Assembly: GCF_900696085.1 (NCBI RefSeq)
Contig: NZ_CAADFC020000033.1
Location: forward strand, 1 to 64,000
Direction of reading: 5' to 3'
Length of the DNA: 64,000 bases
DNA from: Bradyrhizobium ivorense
GTDB lineage: Bacteria > Pseudomonadota > Alphaproteobacteria > Rhizobiales > Xanthobacteraceae
Positions 33,246 to 42,172 of this stretch are shown piece by piece. Made by a program: the position numbers and the translations under genes. The notes beneath the pieces are model-generated. The model ran no database searches and had not been told where the DNA came from. It worked only from the letters and a program-made list of their open reading frames with translations. Numbering within the stretch: the first letter of the stretch is position 1; every line of letters begins with the position of its first letter.

Positions 33246-34475
33246 ATGCGAATTCAGCCGACCTCCTTCGCCTTCACGCTGCTGCTCGGCTTTCTTGCCG
33301 CCGTGCCCTATTCAGGCATCGACATCAACCTGCCGGCGCTGGCGGCGACCGGCGCCACGCTCGGTGCGAGCCCGTCCGATGTCGGCCTCACCATGAGCGC
33401 CTTCATGCTCAGTCTTGCGGTGGCGCCGCTCCTCTACGGACCGATCTCGGACCGGATCGGCCGCAAGCCGGTGGTCATGGCCGGAGTGGCCTTGTTCGCG
33501 ATCGCGAGCCTCGCCTGCGCGGCGGCGGACTCGCTCTGGATGCTGCTGATCTGCCGCTTCGTCCAGGGGGGCGGCGCCGCCAGCACGACGATGACCTTTG
33601 CGATCATCCGCGACCTGTTCGACGAAACCATTGCGCGCGCAAAGATCGCCAGCGTCGTGATTGCCGTCAATGTGGTCACGGTGGTTGCGCCCAGCGCGGG
33701 CGCCGCGCTGCTCGCGGTCGGCAGCTGGCGGCTGATCTATCTCACTCAGGCCGCGGCTGGTAGCGTGCTGCTGCTGGCCGTGCTGCTTGGGTTTGCCGAA
33801 ACGGCGAAGATCGCCGCCGCCGGCCGGCTGCGGCCTTCGGCCGTCATCGCGGACTATCGTCGCGTGCTGACCAATCCGGCTGCGCTGGCCTTCATCCTGG
33901 TCGGCGCCGCCGGCGGCGCCACCGTGTTCGCCTATGTCACGGGGTCGTCGCTGTTCTTCATCGGTGTCGTCGGGCTGCGGCCGGACCAGTATGGCCTGAT
34001 CTTCAGCGCCTGCTCGGCGGCGGTAATGTGCGGCGCATTCATCGACAGCCGGCTCGGCCGGCGCGGAATAGCGCCCACCACGGTGCTGACGATCGGGCTC
34101 GTGCTGCTGTTCACCGTCGCCAGCGCGTTGCTCGCGATGACGCTCGCGCACTGGACGCCGCCCGCGCTGCTTGCGGCGCTACTGATGGCGGTGGCGCTCG
34201 CCTTTGGGCTGAGCATGCCGAATATCATGAATGCGACGATGCAGCCGTTGCCCGACATCGCCGGCGCGGTTGGCGCCGCTGCCGGAAGCATTCAGATGAC
34301 ATCCGGCGCGATCGCGAGCGGCCTCGTCGCGACGCTGTTCGACGGGCGCTCGGCGCTTTCGATGACCGCCGTCATGGCCGCAGCATCACTGCTTGCCCTG
34401 CTGCTCTATCTGCTGTTTGCCCGGCCCGCCGTGCGGCGCTTGCACCCTGCGCCGGCGCTGACGCCCGCCCAGTGA
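33246..34475 (+). CDS. MFS transporter, Bcr/CflA drug-resistance type
   Basis: A 409-residue inner-membrane protein with twelve predicted hydrophobic helices. Motifs include LPALAATGATLGASPSDVGLT after helix 1, LYGPISDRIGRKPVVMAG (MFS motif A, GxxxDRxGRK) between helices 2 and 3, and RFVQGGGAASTTMTFAII in helix 4, which is typical of the Bcr/CflA 12-helix drug:proton antiporters. It likely expels a small toxic molecule. It is downstream of the GT1 glycosyltransferase in the same direction, suggesting joint action on one compound. Confidence 0.85.
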   Translation: MRIQPTSFAFTLLLGFLAAVPYSGIDINLPALAATGATLGASPSDVGLTMSAFMLSLAVAPLLYGPISDRIGRKPVVMAGVALFAIASLACAAADSLWMLLICRFVQGGGAASTTMTFAIIRDLFDETIARAKIASVVIAVNVVTVVAPSAGAALLAVGSWRLIYLTQAAAGSVLLLAVLLGFAETAKIAAAGRLRPSAVIADYRRVLTNPAALAFILVGAAGGATVFAYVTGSSLFFIGVVGLRPDQYGLIFSACSAAVMCGAFIDSRLGRRGIAPTTVLTIGLVLLFTVASALLAMTLAHWTPPALLAALLMAVALAFGLSMPNIMNATMQPLPDIAGAVGAAAGSIQMTSGAIASGLVATLFDGRSALSMTAVMAAASLLALLLYLLFARPAVRRLHPAPALTPAQ

Positions 34476-34595
34476 CGAGGTCGGCAGCTGGCCCGTTGAG
34501 TTTGCAAGTCAAGTCGGGGCAGACAATTCCGTTGGACAGGCGTTGTGCCGCTTGCCTGCCCATCGGCTAAGGCAACATTCCGCCACGCACCGCGA

Positions 34596-35846
34596 TCACC
34601 CCTGCGTCCGGTTCTGCTCGTACAGCACCCGCACGCGGATCGTGCCCTGAATGGCCTTGAGCTCCGTGAGGAGCTCTTCGCCTTCGCCGCCGACAACGTC
34701 GGTTTCGAGCACAACGTAGCCGATTTCCGGATCGGTCTGCAGGTATTGCGCCAGGATGTTGATCCCGTGCCGGGAGACTGCGTCGTTGACTTGACGCATC
34801 ACACCCGGAACGTTCCGATGCACATGGATGATGCGGGTGCCGGAGGGCCGCGCCGGCAGCTGTACCTGCGGAAAATTGACCGCGCCGAAGGTCGAGCCGA
34901 CATCGGAGTAATCGATCAGCTTGCGCGCAACCTCCCCGCCGATACGATCCTGCGCTTCCTCCGTCGAACCGCCGACATGCGGCGTGAGGATCACGTTGGA
35001 CAGGCCCTGCAACGGCGAGGCGAAGCGGTCCTTGTTCGACGCCGGCTCGACCGGAAACACGTCGACCGCGGCGCCTGCCAGCCTGCCCTCGCGCAGGGCG
35101 CTTGCCAGCGCATCGAGATCGACCACGGTGCCGCGCGAATTGTTGATCAGATAGGCCTCGGGCTTCATCAGCCGGAGCTGGGCCGCGCCAATCATGTTGG
35201 CGGTGGCGGGCGTCTCCGGCACATGCAGCGAAACGACGTCGCTGGCCGCGAGCAAATCGTCCAGCGTCTCGACCGGCTCGGTATTGCCGTGTCGCAATCG
35301 GTCGGTGTGATCGAAATAGATCACGCGCATGCCCATGGCTTCCGCGAGATTCGATAGCTGCGAGCCGATGTTGCCATAGCCGACGATGCCCAGCGTCTTG
35401 CCGCGCACCTCGCGGCTGCCCTCGGCGGACTTGTCCCAGCCGCCGGCATGCGCGGAGATCGACCGGGGAAATATCCGGCGAAACAGCATCACGATCTCGG
35501 CGATGGTCAGCTCGGCCACGCTGCGGGTGTTGGAATACGGCGCGTTGAAGACCGGAATCCCCAGGCGTCGCGCGGCATCGAGATCGACCTGGTTGGTGCC
35601 GACCGAAAAGCAGCCGACCACCATCAGCCGGTCGGCCGCCTCCAGGATCTCCGCGGTCAACTGCGTCCGCGAGCGGATCCCCAACATGTGGACGCCGGAA
35701 AGCGCCTGCTTGAGCTCGCCGGCACCCAGCGCCTTCGGAAGCCGTTGCAGCTCGGTGTAACCATTGCCTTCGAACATGCGTGCTGCCGAGTCGTTGACGC
35801 CCTCCAGCAGCAGGACGCGGATCTTGGTTTTGGGGAGAGACAACAT
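34596..35846 (-). CDS. serA: D-3-phosphoglycerate dehydrogenase (ACT-domain type)
   Basis: A 416-residue enzyme matching the ~410-residue E. coli-type SerA. The substrate domain (IRVLLLEGVNDSAARMF) has ADRLMVVGCFSVGTNQVDLD. The NAD domain has GKTLGIVGYGNIGSQLS, FDHTDRL, the Arg in NNSRGTVVDLDAL, and ILTPHVGGSTEEAQ with the catalytic His. A C-terminal ACT domain (GTRIIHVHRNVPGVMRQVND; LETDVVGG) binds serine for feedback inhibition. It catalyses the first step of serine synthesis in the cytoplasm. It may be a second copy, because many Rhizobiales also carry the long 529-residue form; that cannot be checked here. It stands alone on the minus strand. Confidence 0.88.
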   Translation of the reverse strand: MLSLPKTKIRVLLLEGVNDSAARMFEGNGYTELQRLPKALGAGELKQALSGVHMLGIRSRTQLTAEILEAADRLMVVGCFSVGTNQVDLDAARRLGIPVFNAPYSNTRSVAELTIAEIVMLFRRIFPRSISAHAGGWDKSAEGSREVRGKTLGIVGYGNIGSQLSNLAEAMGMRVIYFDHTDRLRHGNTEPVETLDDLLAASDVVSLHVPETPATANMIGAAQLRLMKPEAYLINNSRGTVVDLDALASALREGRLAGAAVDVFPVEPASNKDRFASPLQGLSNVILTPHVGGSTEEAQDRIGGEVARKLIDYSDVGSTFGAVNFPQVQLPARPSGTRIIHVHRNVPGVMRQVNDAVSRHGINILAQYLQTDPEIGYVVLETDVVGGEGEELLTELKAIQGTIRVRVLYEQNRTQG

Positions 35847-36111
35847 CGTCGAGTTTCGCCTTCGTCGTTCCTAAGTCGAAACCTTGATATCACCGGGAAC
35901 CAGTCCTCGAAAAGCCGAGACTCGTCCGGATTCATCAGGCCCGACGCATGATAGCGGATAAGATAACCCCGCAGCAGGCATCTTTTCCGATCAGTTTGAC
36001 GACGGATAGCGTTGAGAGCTTCGCCCCTAGCGGCCGGATGAGCTGCCCGACCTGTTTGGCTCGCTGGTTTCAGCCGATCACGGACATCTCCTTCGACACG
36101 ATACCAAGGCC

Positions 36112-37278
36112 TCAAGCCGGTGGAACTGGCGTCGGGGCCGGACGCAGCGCAATGTTGCGTTCGATCTCGATGCGTTGCTCCTCGACATTCGGCGGCAGGC
36201 ACAGCTTGCGGCCGAGCGCGTCTTCCGGCTCGTCGACGGCAAGCAGCGTCGGCGTCGAGATCGCGCAGATGTGGCCGTCAGGATCCCGGAAATAGAACAG
36301 CTTGCTGTAGATCGCGTCCTGGACGTTGGAGATATCGAGCCCAGCACGTTTGAGGCGCCCGTGCTCGTGGGCCAGCGCCGCCTCGTTCTCCACCTCGAGG
36401 GAAAAATGATGCGACAGTCCGGTGCCGAGACGCCCCGCCGTGTAACCCGGCAGGCCGAAGAAGGTCAGCACCGAGCCCGGCGACAGCGCGTCGTCGCACG
36501 CATAGTAATAGTGTGTTCCGCCTTTTTCGTCCAAATAGTCGGTCTTCTTGATCAATCGCAACCCGACCGTCTCGACGAAAAACTTCTCCGTCCGTTCCGC
36601 GTTCGACGAAATCGATGTGATGTGGTGGAAGCCGCGCAGCGCGAAATCCTCAGTGACGACCGGCACGGGCTGTGGCCAGGTCTCGGCCGCCGTTAACACC
36701 TCATCGCGCCCGCCGATCAGGTTCGCCTTGGGCTGAGGCCGGAAGCCGGATCCAAGCACAGCTTCGTCGTGGCCGAAGCCGGGTTCGGTGGTGGCGATTT
36801 CGATGATCGCGCCGTCGGGGTCGCGCAGGTACACCGCATGGAAGTAGTTGCGATTATACGGTCCCGTGACGTGCAGTCCGAGATCGGTCAGCCGCCGCTT
36901 CCACTTCAGCAGGCCGTTCCGCGTCGGAACGTGCAGCGCGAGATGATGATTGGTTCCGGCGCCCCAGCGTCCCTTCGGGTCACCGACCCGCGGGTTCGCG
37001 ACACCCGCCGCAGTCGCAGCCGGATCGACAAAGCCGGTTTCCGGCATCGCGTAGAAGATCGGATTCCATTCGATATAGCTGATGGTGTGCCGGCGCTTCG
37101 GCTCGCCCTTGAATGCGTGGAAGCCGAAGGTGATGACCGGCAACCTCGGATCGAGATGGTGGACGGTCCGCTTCACCACCGGCAGGCCGAGAATCTCCGC
37201 ATAGAAATGCTCGATGCGTCCGAGATTGCTGGCCACGAAGACCTGGTTGTTGACGCCACTGATGATCATATTGTTCAT
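36112..37278 (-). CDS. VOC-superfamily ring-cleaving dioxygenase (two-domain, hydroquinone-dioxygenase-like)
   Basis: A 388-residue protein with two vicinal-oxygen-chelate modules. Module 1 starts at ISGVNNQVFVASNLGRIEHF and includes GAGTNHHLALHVP and YLRDPDGAIIEIAT. Module 2 starts at GFHHITSISSNAERTEKFF with LSHHFSLEVENEA and YFRDPDGHICAIST. The His-His-Glu metal ligands of the active module can be placed at GFHHI, LSHHFSLEV and the DPDGHICAI region. Relatives (PcpA/LinE and the MhqO group) cleave hydroquinones or catechols with Fe(II). ATG at 37278 follows GGGAG. The LysR regulator gene upstream on the same strand probably controls it in response to a quinone or phenol. Confidence 0.82.
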   Translation of the reverse strand: MNNMIISGVNNQVFVASNLGRIEHFYAEILGLPVVKRTVHHLDPRLPVITFGFHAFKGEPKRRHTISYIEWNPIFYAMPETGFVDPAATAAGVANPRVGDPKGRWGAGTNHHLALHVPTRNGLLKWKRRLTDLGLHVTGPYNRNYFHAVYLRDPDGAIIEIATTEPGFGHDEAVLGSGFRPQPKANLIGGRDEVLTAAETWPQPVPVVTEDFALRGFHHITSISSNAERTEKFFVETVGLRLIKKTDYLDEKGGTHYYYACDDALSPGSVLTFFGLPGYTAGRLGTGLSHHFSLEVENEAALAHEHGRLKRAGLDISNVQDAIYSKLFYFRDPDGHICAISTPTLLAVDEPEDALGRKLCLPPNVEEQRIEIERNIALRPAPTPVPPA

Positions 37279-37426
37279 CGCCAGCTCTCCCGCGTTCCGG
37301 TCGCCATCGGTGCGTTGCTGGCGAACTATTGCAGCGATCGCGATGTGAGTGGAAGACGGCGGCCGCGGCACGCAGCGTTCAAGCCGTTGAACGCCGACGA
37401 TCGCGGTTCAAACGCAGCCTTTGGCA

Positions 37427-38353
37427 TCACATCGGGGTCGCATCCGCGGGGTCAAAAGCGGTCAGGCGCGGCATTTCACGCGCGAAAAAGTCCACCAGCG
37501 ACCTCACCGCGGGAAGCACGCCCCGCTTGTACGGGATGAGAGCCGAGATTCGCGCATCGGCCGCCATCCAGCGCGGCAGAATTTGCCTTAGCTTTCCGGA
37601 GGCCACCTCATCCCGGCAAATGTACCCGGGTAGCGCAACGATCCCCAGATTGGCGCAGGCAGCCTCCTTGAGCGCCACCATGTTGTTGCTCTGAAGACGC
37701 GGCGTGATCTGAACAATGCATCGACGGTCGTTCGGTCCGGTCAGCGTCCAATTGGATGGACCGCTTTTGGCAATCGCGAGCGTGTCATGCTGCGCGATCT
37801 CCTCCGGGGTAGCGGGCACACCTCGCGCGCTCAGATAATCCTCGCCCGCAAACAGGTACCAGGGCGCACGCGCGATCGTTCGCTGTACCAGCGACGAATT
37901 CTGCAGGGAGGTATTGTGCCCTCTCAGAGCCAGGTCAAACCCGTCGGCCACGATATCGACGAGGGCATCCGTGGTGTTGACGACGATGCGGACCTGCGGA
38001 TGCATCCTCAAGAAGCCTGGGATCAATTCCTTCAACGCAAACTGCGCGATCTCGACTGCGGTCGTCATTCGAATCACGCCACTGGGTTCGGTCGCACGCT
38101 GACGAACCGCCTCTTCGGCGACTTCCGCGGCCTGCAACAGGGTCTGCGCGTAGTGGTAGAACTGCGTGCCGACCTCGGTGACGGCGAAACGGTGCGACGT
38201 CCTGGTCAGGAGAGTTACGCCCAGGGCGTCTTCGAGCGCCCTGATGCGATGACTCAACGTCGACTTCGGAAAACCGAGCGACTTGCTCGCAGCGGTGTAT
38301 CCGCCTTTGTCGACGACCTGGACAAAATAGAACACGTCCTTGAGATCGAGCAT
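37427..38353 (-). CDS. LysR family transcriptional regulator
   Basis: A 308-residue regulator. The N-terminal winged helix is MLDLKDVFYFVQVVDKGGYT with SKSLGFPKSTLSHRIRALED and LLTRTSHRFAVTEVG. The substrate-binding domain follows (PSGVIRMTTAVEIAQFALKE; DLALRGHNTSLQ). Arrangement and sequence style fit LysR members of the CrgA/AaeR-like group. It is encoded 148 bases upstream of the VOC dioxygenase on the same strand, so autoregulation with co-control of that gene is likely; I could not identify a T-N11-A box with confidence. Confidence 0.85.
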   Translation of the reverse strand: MLDLKDVFYFVQVVDKGGYTAASKSLGFPKSTLSHRIRALEDALGVTLLTRTSHRFAVTEVGTQFYHYAQTLLQAAEVAEEAVRQRATEPSGVIRMTTAVEIAQFALKELIPGFLRMHPQVRIVVNTTDALVDIVADGFDLALRGHNTSLQNSSLVQRTIARAPWYLFAGEDYLSARGVPATPEEIAQHDTLAIAKSGPSNWTLTGPNDRRCIVQITPRLQSNNMVALKEAACANLGIVALPGYICRDEVASGKLRQILPRWMAADARISALIPYKRGVLPAVRSLVDFFAREMPRLTAFDPADATPM

Positions 38354-38533
38354 GATGCTACCGTGGTCCGATAACTTCGCGACATCAGCCGGCCTGGCGC
38401 GGCGGCAGCCAAGGCACCGTCACGCGTGATACAGGTACTGTGCGCAAATGCCTTGCGCTGCTCATCGGTCATAGCCTGGCAATCAAGTCCATGTGTGCTC
38501 CTCATGCGTGACAATCGTGCCCGACGTGACGCG

Positions 38534-38857
38534 TCAGGCTCCTTGTGCGACAAGCAGAACTAACGTCAGCAGCACCAACGGATACTCAAGCCGCATAAAC
38601 GCGCGGTGCCGAAACAGCGTGACGAGCACGCCGGCCAAAATGGTGGCGGCGATCGCGCAACCGATCAGACGGAGCGGCTGGATCAGCAGCGCCGCCGCTG
38701 CAATCCATTCCAGCGCTCCGACCAGGATGCGCAGGCGATCCGAATATCCCCACGCCCGAAATTCCTCGCGGATGAAATCCGGCGCCGCGAGGTTGAGGCT
38801 TCCTGCCCAGGCCAGAACGACGGCGAGCAGGACGGGGAGAATGTCCGCCATGGCCAT
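38534..38857 (-). CDS. DoxX-like small membrane protein
   Basis: A 107-residue membrane protein with four hydrophobic segments: ILPVLLAVVLAWAGSLNLAA, LRILVGALEWIAAAALLI, LIGCAIAATILAGVLVTLF and YPLVLLTLVLLVAQGA. The glycine and glutamate pattern of segment 2 fits the DoxX-like family. ATG at 38857 overlaps the stop of the RidA-type gene by one base (TGATG), so they are co-translated; a second ATG two codons later is possible. Function of this family is poorly known, with roles proposed in redox and sulfur metabolism. Confidence 0.7.
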   Translation of the reverse strand: MAMADILPVLLAVVLAWAGSLNLAAPDFIREEFRAWGYSDRLRILVGALEWIAAAALLIQPLRLIGCAIAATILAGVLVTLFRHRAFMRLEYPLVLLTLVLLVAQGA

Positions 38858-39336
38858 CAGCTCTTGGCCCTCGGGAACGCAGCGATCATGTCGAGCTCGA
38901 CGCGCGCGCCGGGTGTCGACAGCTGATTGATGCAGATCGTGGTGCTCGCGGGCGTCCACGTACCAAAATATTCCTTGAGCACGGCCACCATGCCGTCCTG
39001 GTCGCGAATATCGGTCAGATATTTCGTGACCTTCACGACATCGGTCCAGGCCAGGCCCTCGTGGTCGAGGATCGACTTGATCGTTTCCATGGCGCGGCGG
39101 GTCTGATCGACGATCGAGTTGGGATGATCGTGCTCGGCAAGCTGATGCGGATGCTTGTGATAGAGCGGCGATGGCGTCGCGCCCGAGATGAACAGCAGGC
39201 CGCAGGGGCTCTCGACGCGGATCGCCGGCGCATACGGCATGTCGACCTTACGCTCCGGAATGGTCTGGATCTCCTTGACGTCCGGGTTCGAGGGCGACGT
39301 CGCGAAAGCCGATCGTCTCGTGGCGGGCGTGTTCAT
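38857..39336 (-). CDS. RidA family (YjgF/YER057c/UK114) protein
   Basis: A 159-residue protein with the chorismate-mutase-like RidA fold: CGLLFISGATPSPLYH, VDQTRRAMETIKSILDHEGL, DVVKVTKYLTDIRDQDGM, TTICINQLSTPGARVELDMI, including the Arg that binds the carboxylate of imine substrates. RidA proteins hydrolyse reactive enamines/imines; some subfamilies are catabolic enzymes. About 25 extra N-terminal residues precede the fold. The start at 39336 follows GGAGAAA. It is divergent from the sugar ABC operon, and a LacI-type operator at 39426-39439 lies about 90 bases upstream, so it probably belongs to the same regulon. Confidence 0.85.
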   Translation of the reverse strand: MNTPATRRSAFATSPSNPDVKEIQTIPERKVDMPYAPAIRVESPCGLLFISGATPSPLYHKHPHQLAEHDHPNSIVDQTRRAMETIKSILDHEGLAWTDVVKVTKYLTDIRDQDGMVAVLKEYFGTWTPASTTICINQLSTPGARVELDMIAAFPRAKS

Positions 39337-39425
39337 GGGCGTTTCTCCAGGCTTTGTCTGAGTTGCTGATTGGCGTCCGGTCGAACGCCGCTCGGGCAAC
39401 GCCTGTACCGCAATCGAATAAATTA

Positions 39426-39439
39426 TGCAATCGCTTGCA
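39426..39439. promoter_or_regulatory. LacI-family operator, RidA side
   Basis: tgcaatcgcttgca differs at only two of 14 positions from the ideal TGCAAACGTTTGCA form and matches the second site at 39580 in its outer half-sites. It lies about 90 bases upstream of the RidA start. Confidence 0.6.
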
Positions 39440-39579
39440 CAAATATGGCGCACACCACCGCCCCACAATTTCTGCACTAACCCGCTGAATTCGCGACTAA
39501 AGCCGAACTTTTCTGATATTTTTCAATCTTCGCGCTCTCGAGATCGGACTGATTGAGACGTATTTTCGCACTTGATTGT

Positions 39580-39591
39580 GCAAACGTTTGC
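39580..39591. promoter_or_regulatory. LacI-family operator, ABC transporter side
   Basis: gcaaacgtttgc is a perfect 12-bp palindrome of the classical LacI/GalR type with a central CG, 56 bases upstream of the ABC ATPase start at 39648. The LacI-family regulator at 44304, the last gene of this cluster, is the obvious binder. Confidence 0.8.
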
Positions 39592-39647
39592 GCTTATGGC
39601 TCCGTTAACAGGAGAGTGGAGCCACGCTCGTCAAACGGGGACGGAAT

Positions 39648-41198
39648 ATGCTTGCGAACGAGCAAAGTCCCGATCGGGGACCTGACGCGATGGCGGCGAC
39701 GCCGGCGGCAGAGACCACGGCGCCGTTGCTGCGCCTGATCGACATCAGCAAGTCGTTTCCTGGCGTGCATGCGCTCAGGGGCGTCTCGCTCGAGATTCAT
39801 GCGGGAGAGGTGCATGTCATTCTCGGGCAGAACGGCGCCGGCAAGTCGTCGCTGATCAAGGTGCTCTGCGGCGCCTATCTCGCCGATGGCGGCGCGGTCG
39901 AACACGAGGGGCGCCGCGTCGCGATCCACGGTCCGGCCGACGCCAATGCGATCGGCGTCGGCGTCATCTTCCAGGAATTCTCGCTCGCGCCGTATCTCGA
40001 CATCGCGCAGAACATATTCTTGGGCCGCGAGCGCGCCTTCGCGAAAGCCGGCGTCATCGACAAGGTGGCCATGCACGCGGCGGCCCGCGACGTGCTGGCG
40101 CAACTGGGCCTGCACTACGACACGCGGGCGTTCGCCGCCGATCTCGGCGTCGCGCAGCAGCAGATGGTCGAGATCGCCAAGGCGCTGTCGCAAAATTCAC
40201 GCATCCTGGTGATGGACGAACCGACCGCAGCGATCTCCGAGCGCGAATCGGAGCGGCTGTTCGAGGTGATCGCCCGGCTGAAGCAGCGCGGCGTCGCGAT
40301 CGTCTACATCTCGCATCGCATGAAGGAGGTGGTCGCGCTCGGCGACCGCATCACCGTGATGCGCGATGGCGCCGTGGTCGCATCCTATCGCCGGGACGAG
40401 GTGTCGCCCGATGTGATGGTGGGCGCGATGATCGGCCGCTCCCTCGCGGGACTGAAGCGCCGTGAGCCAGTTCCGGCGGGCGCGCCGGTGCTGACCGTGA
40501 GCAATTTGCAGACCGCCAGGCTCGCCGACATTTCGCTGGAGGTCCACGCCGGCGAGGTTGTGGGGCTGGCAGGGCTGGTCGGATCGGGCCGCACCGAGGT
40601 GGTGCGCGCGATCTTCGGCGCCGATCCGCTGCGCACTGGGACGATCAGGCTGAACGGCGCGGATTTTGCGCAACGCCCGGACCGCAGTACCCGCGCCGGG
40701 CTTGCGCTGTTGCCCGAGGATCGCAAGCGCGAAGGTCTCGCGCTGCCGCTCGCGGTCGGCGAGAACGCGACCGCCGCGGCGCTGTGGCGGCTGTTTCGCC
40801 GCGGCTGGTTCGCGCCCGCCGCGGCGGACAAAGTGTGCCGCGACCTGATCGCGCGGCTGAACATCGCAACGCCCGGGCCGGCGCAGATCGTGCGCAATCT
40901 CAGCGGCGGCAATCAGCAGAAGGTCGTGCTCGGCAAATGGCTCGCAGCCGGCTCGCGGCTGTTCATGCTGGACGAGCCGACGCGCGGCGTCGACATCGGC
41001 GCCAAGACCGAGATCTACCGGCTGATCGACGATCTGGTGCAGGACGGCGCCGCCGTGCTGGTGATCAGCTCGGAGCTGCCGGAGCTCATCCACCTCTGCG
41101 ATCGCGCCTACGTCATGCGCGATTACCGGATCGTCGGCCATCTCGGCCGCGACGCGCTTTCGGAGAAAGCCATTCTCGACCTGGCGGTGCAGCAATGA
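39648..41198 (+). CDS. Sugar ABC transporter ATP-binding protein (RbsA-like, double ATPase)
   Basis: A 516-residue protein with two ABC ATPase modules. Module 1 has Walker A GQNGAGKSS (~61-69), Q-loop GVIFQEFSL and signature-like DLGVAQQQMVEIAKAL, with MDEPTAAIS as Walker B. Module 2 has a divergent Walker A GLVGSGRTEVV, signature LSGGNQQKVVLGKW and MLDEPTRGVDIG. This asymmetry is typical of the CUT2/RbsA class for ribose, xylose, inositol and similar monosaccharides. It energises uptake through the two permeases downstream. The ATG start follows a weak GGGACGGAAT, and the stop overlaps the first permease by ATGA. Confidence 0.9.
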   Translation: MLANEQSPDRGPDAMAATPAAETTAPLLRLIDISKSFPGVHALRGVSLEIHAGEVHVILGQNGAGKSSLIKVLCGAYLADGGAVEHEGRRVAIHGPADANAIGVGVIFQEFSLAPYLDIAQNIFLGRERAFAKAGVIDKVAMHAAARDVLAQLGLHYDTRAFAADLGVAQQQMVEIAKALSQNSRILVMDEPTAAISERESERLFEVIARLKQRGVAIVYISHRMKEVVALGDRITVMRDGAVVASYRRDEVSPDVMVGAMIGRSLAGLKRREPVPAGAPVLTVSNLQTARLADISLEVHAGEVVGLAGLVGSGRTEVVRAIFGADPLRTGTIRLNGADFAQRPDRSTRAGLALLPEDRKREGLALPLAVGENATAAALWRLFRRGWFAPAAADKVCRDLIARLNIATPGPAQIVRNLSGGNQQKVVLGKWLAAGSRLFMLDEPTRGVDIGAKTEIYRLIDDLVQDGAAVLVISSELPELIHLCDRAYVMRDYRIVGHLGRDALSEKAILDLAVQQ

Positions 41199-42172
41199 CC
41201 GATCAAACCGTCCATGCGACAACGGTCGCGCCCGCTGCGCTGCTGCGCCGGATCCCGGGCGTCACCTTCATTCTCGTCGGCATGATCGTGCTGTTCGCCG
41301 TCGGCAATCCGCGCTTCCTGTCGGCCGTCAACCTCACCAATATCGGCCTGCAGGCCTCGCTGCTGCTGATGCTGGCGCTGCCGATGACCCTGATCATCCT
41401 CACCGCCGGGCTCGATCTTTCGGTCGGCGCGCTGCTCGGCCTGTGCGGCGTCGTGATCGCGGCGCTGCTCGTGGCGGGATGGAGCCTGCCGGCGGCCGTG
41501 GCGGCCGCGATGCTGGTCGGGCTCGTCGCCGGCGCCGTGAACGGGTTTCTGGTCGGCTATCTCGGCCTGCCCGCCTTCGTGGTGACGCTCGGAACCATGG
41601 GACTGTGCGAGGGGCTGTCGCTGGTCATCACCAACGGCGATCCGATCGGCGGCTTCACACCGGTGCTCGAGGCCTTCTATCGATCCACGCTATTCGCGGT
41701 GCCGACCCCGGTGCTGGTCGCAGCAACGCTCTATGGCTTGCTCTCCCTGCTGCTCTATCGCACCCGCTTCGGCAACTATGTCTTCGCGATCGGCGGCAAC
41801 AAGGATGCGCTGCATCTCGCCGGCATCAATGCCAACCTCGTCCATATGGGCGTCTATCTGCTCTGCAGCCTCACGGTGGCGCTATCGGCGCTGTTGCTGC
41901 TCGGGCGGACCAATTCGGCGCATCCGTCGGTCGCCGTCGGCATGGAGTTCGAGGCGATTGCCGCGGTGGTGCTCGGCGGAACGTCGTTCGAGAAGGGCCA
42001 GGGCTGGCTGTTCGGCACCGTGCTCGGCGTGCTGGCGATTTCCGTGCTGCGCAACGGCCTCAACGTTCTCTCGGTCGAGCCCTCGCTCCAGGTCGTCTGC
42101 GTCGGCCTCTTGCTGATCGCGGCCCTGCTGATCGATCGCAATCGCAAACAGGCCTCACGGGACATCGCATGA
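41195..42172 (+). CDS. Sugar ABC transporter permease 1 (CUT2/RbsC-like)
   Basis: A 325-residue integral membrane protein with about nine hydrophobic helices. The motif LTAGLDLSVGALLGLCGV is the conserved RbsC-family signature. TNGDPIGGFTPV and the C-terminal AVVLGGTSFEKGQGWLFGTV are also family hallmarks. It overlaps the ATPase gene before it (ATGA at 41195) and the second permease after it (ATGA at 42169), so the three are tightly coupled. It forms half of the membrane channel. Confidence 0.9.
   Translation: MTDQTVHATTVAPAALLRRIPGVTFILVGMIVLFAVGNPRFLSAVNLTNIGLQASLLLMLALPMTLIILTAGLDLSVGALLGLCGVVIAALLVAGWSLPAAVAAAMLVGLVAGAVNGFLVGYLGLPAFVVTLGTMGLCEGLSLVITNGDPIGGFTPVLEAFYRSTLFAVPTPVLVAATLYGLLSLLLYRTRFGNYVFAIGGNKDALHLAGINANLVHMGVYLLCSLTVALSALLLLGRTNSAHPSVAVGMEFEAIAAVVLGGTSFEKGQGWLFGTVLGVLAISVLRNGLNVLSVEPSLQVVCVGLLLIAALLIDRNRKQASRDIA

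Larger units (their letters stand above)
39337..39647. other. Divergent promoter region between RidA and the sugar ABC operon
   Basis: This 311-base AT-richer region separates divergent genes and carries two LacI-type operators at 39426-39439 and 39580-39591, one near each gene. No other gene-like feature is present. Confidence 0.6.
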
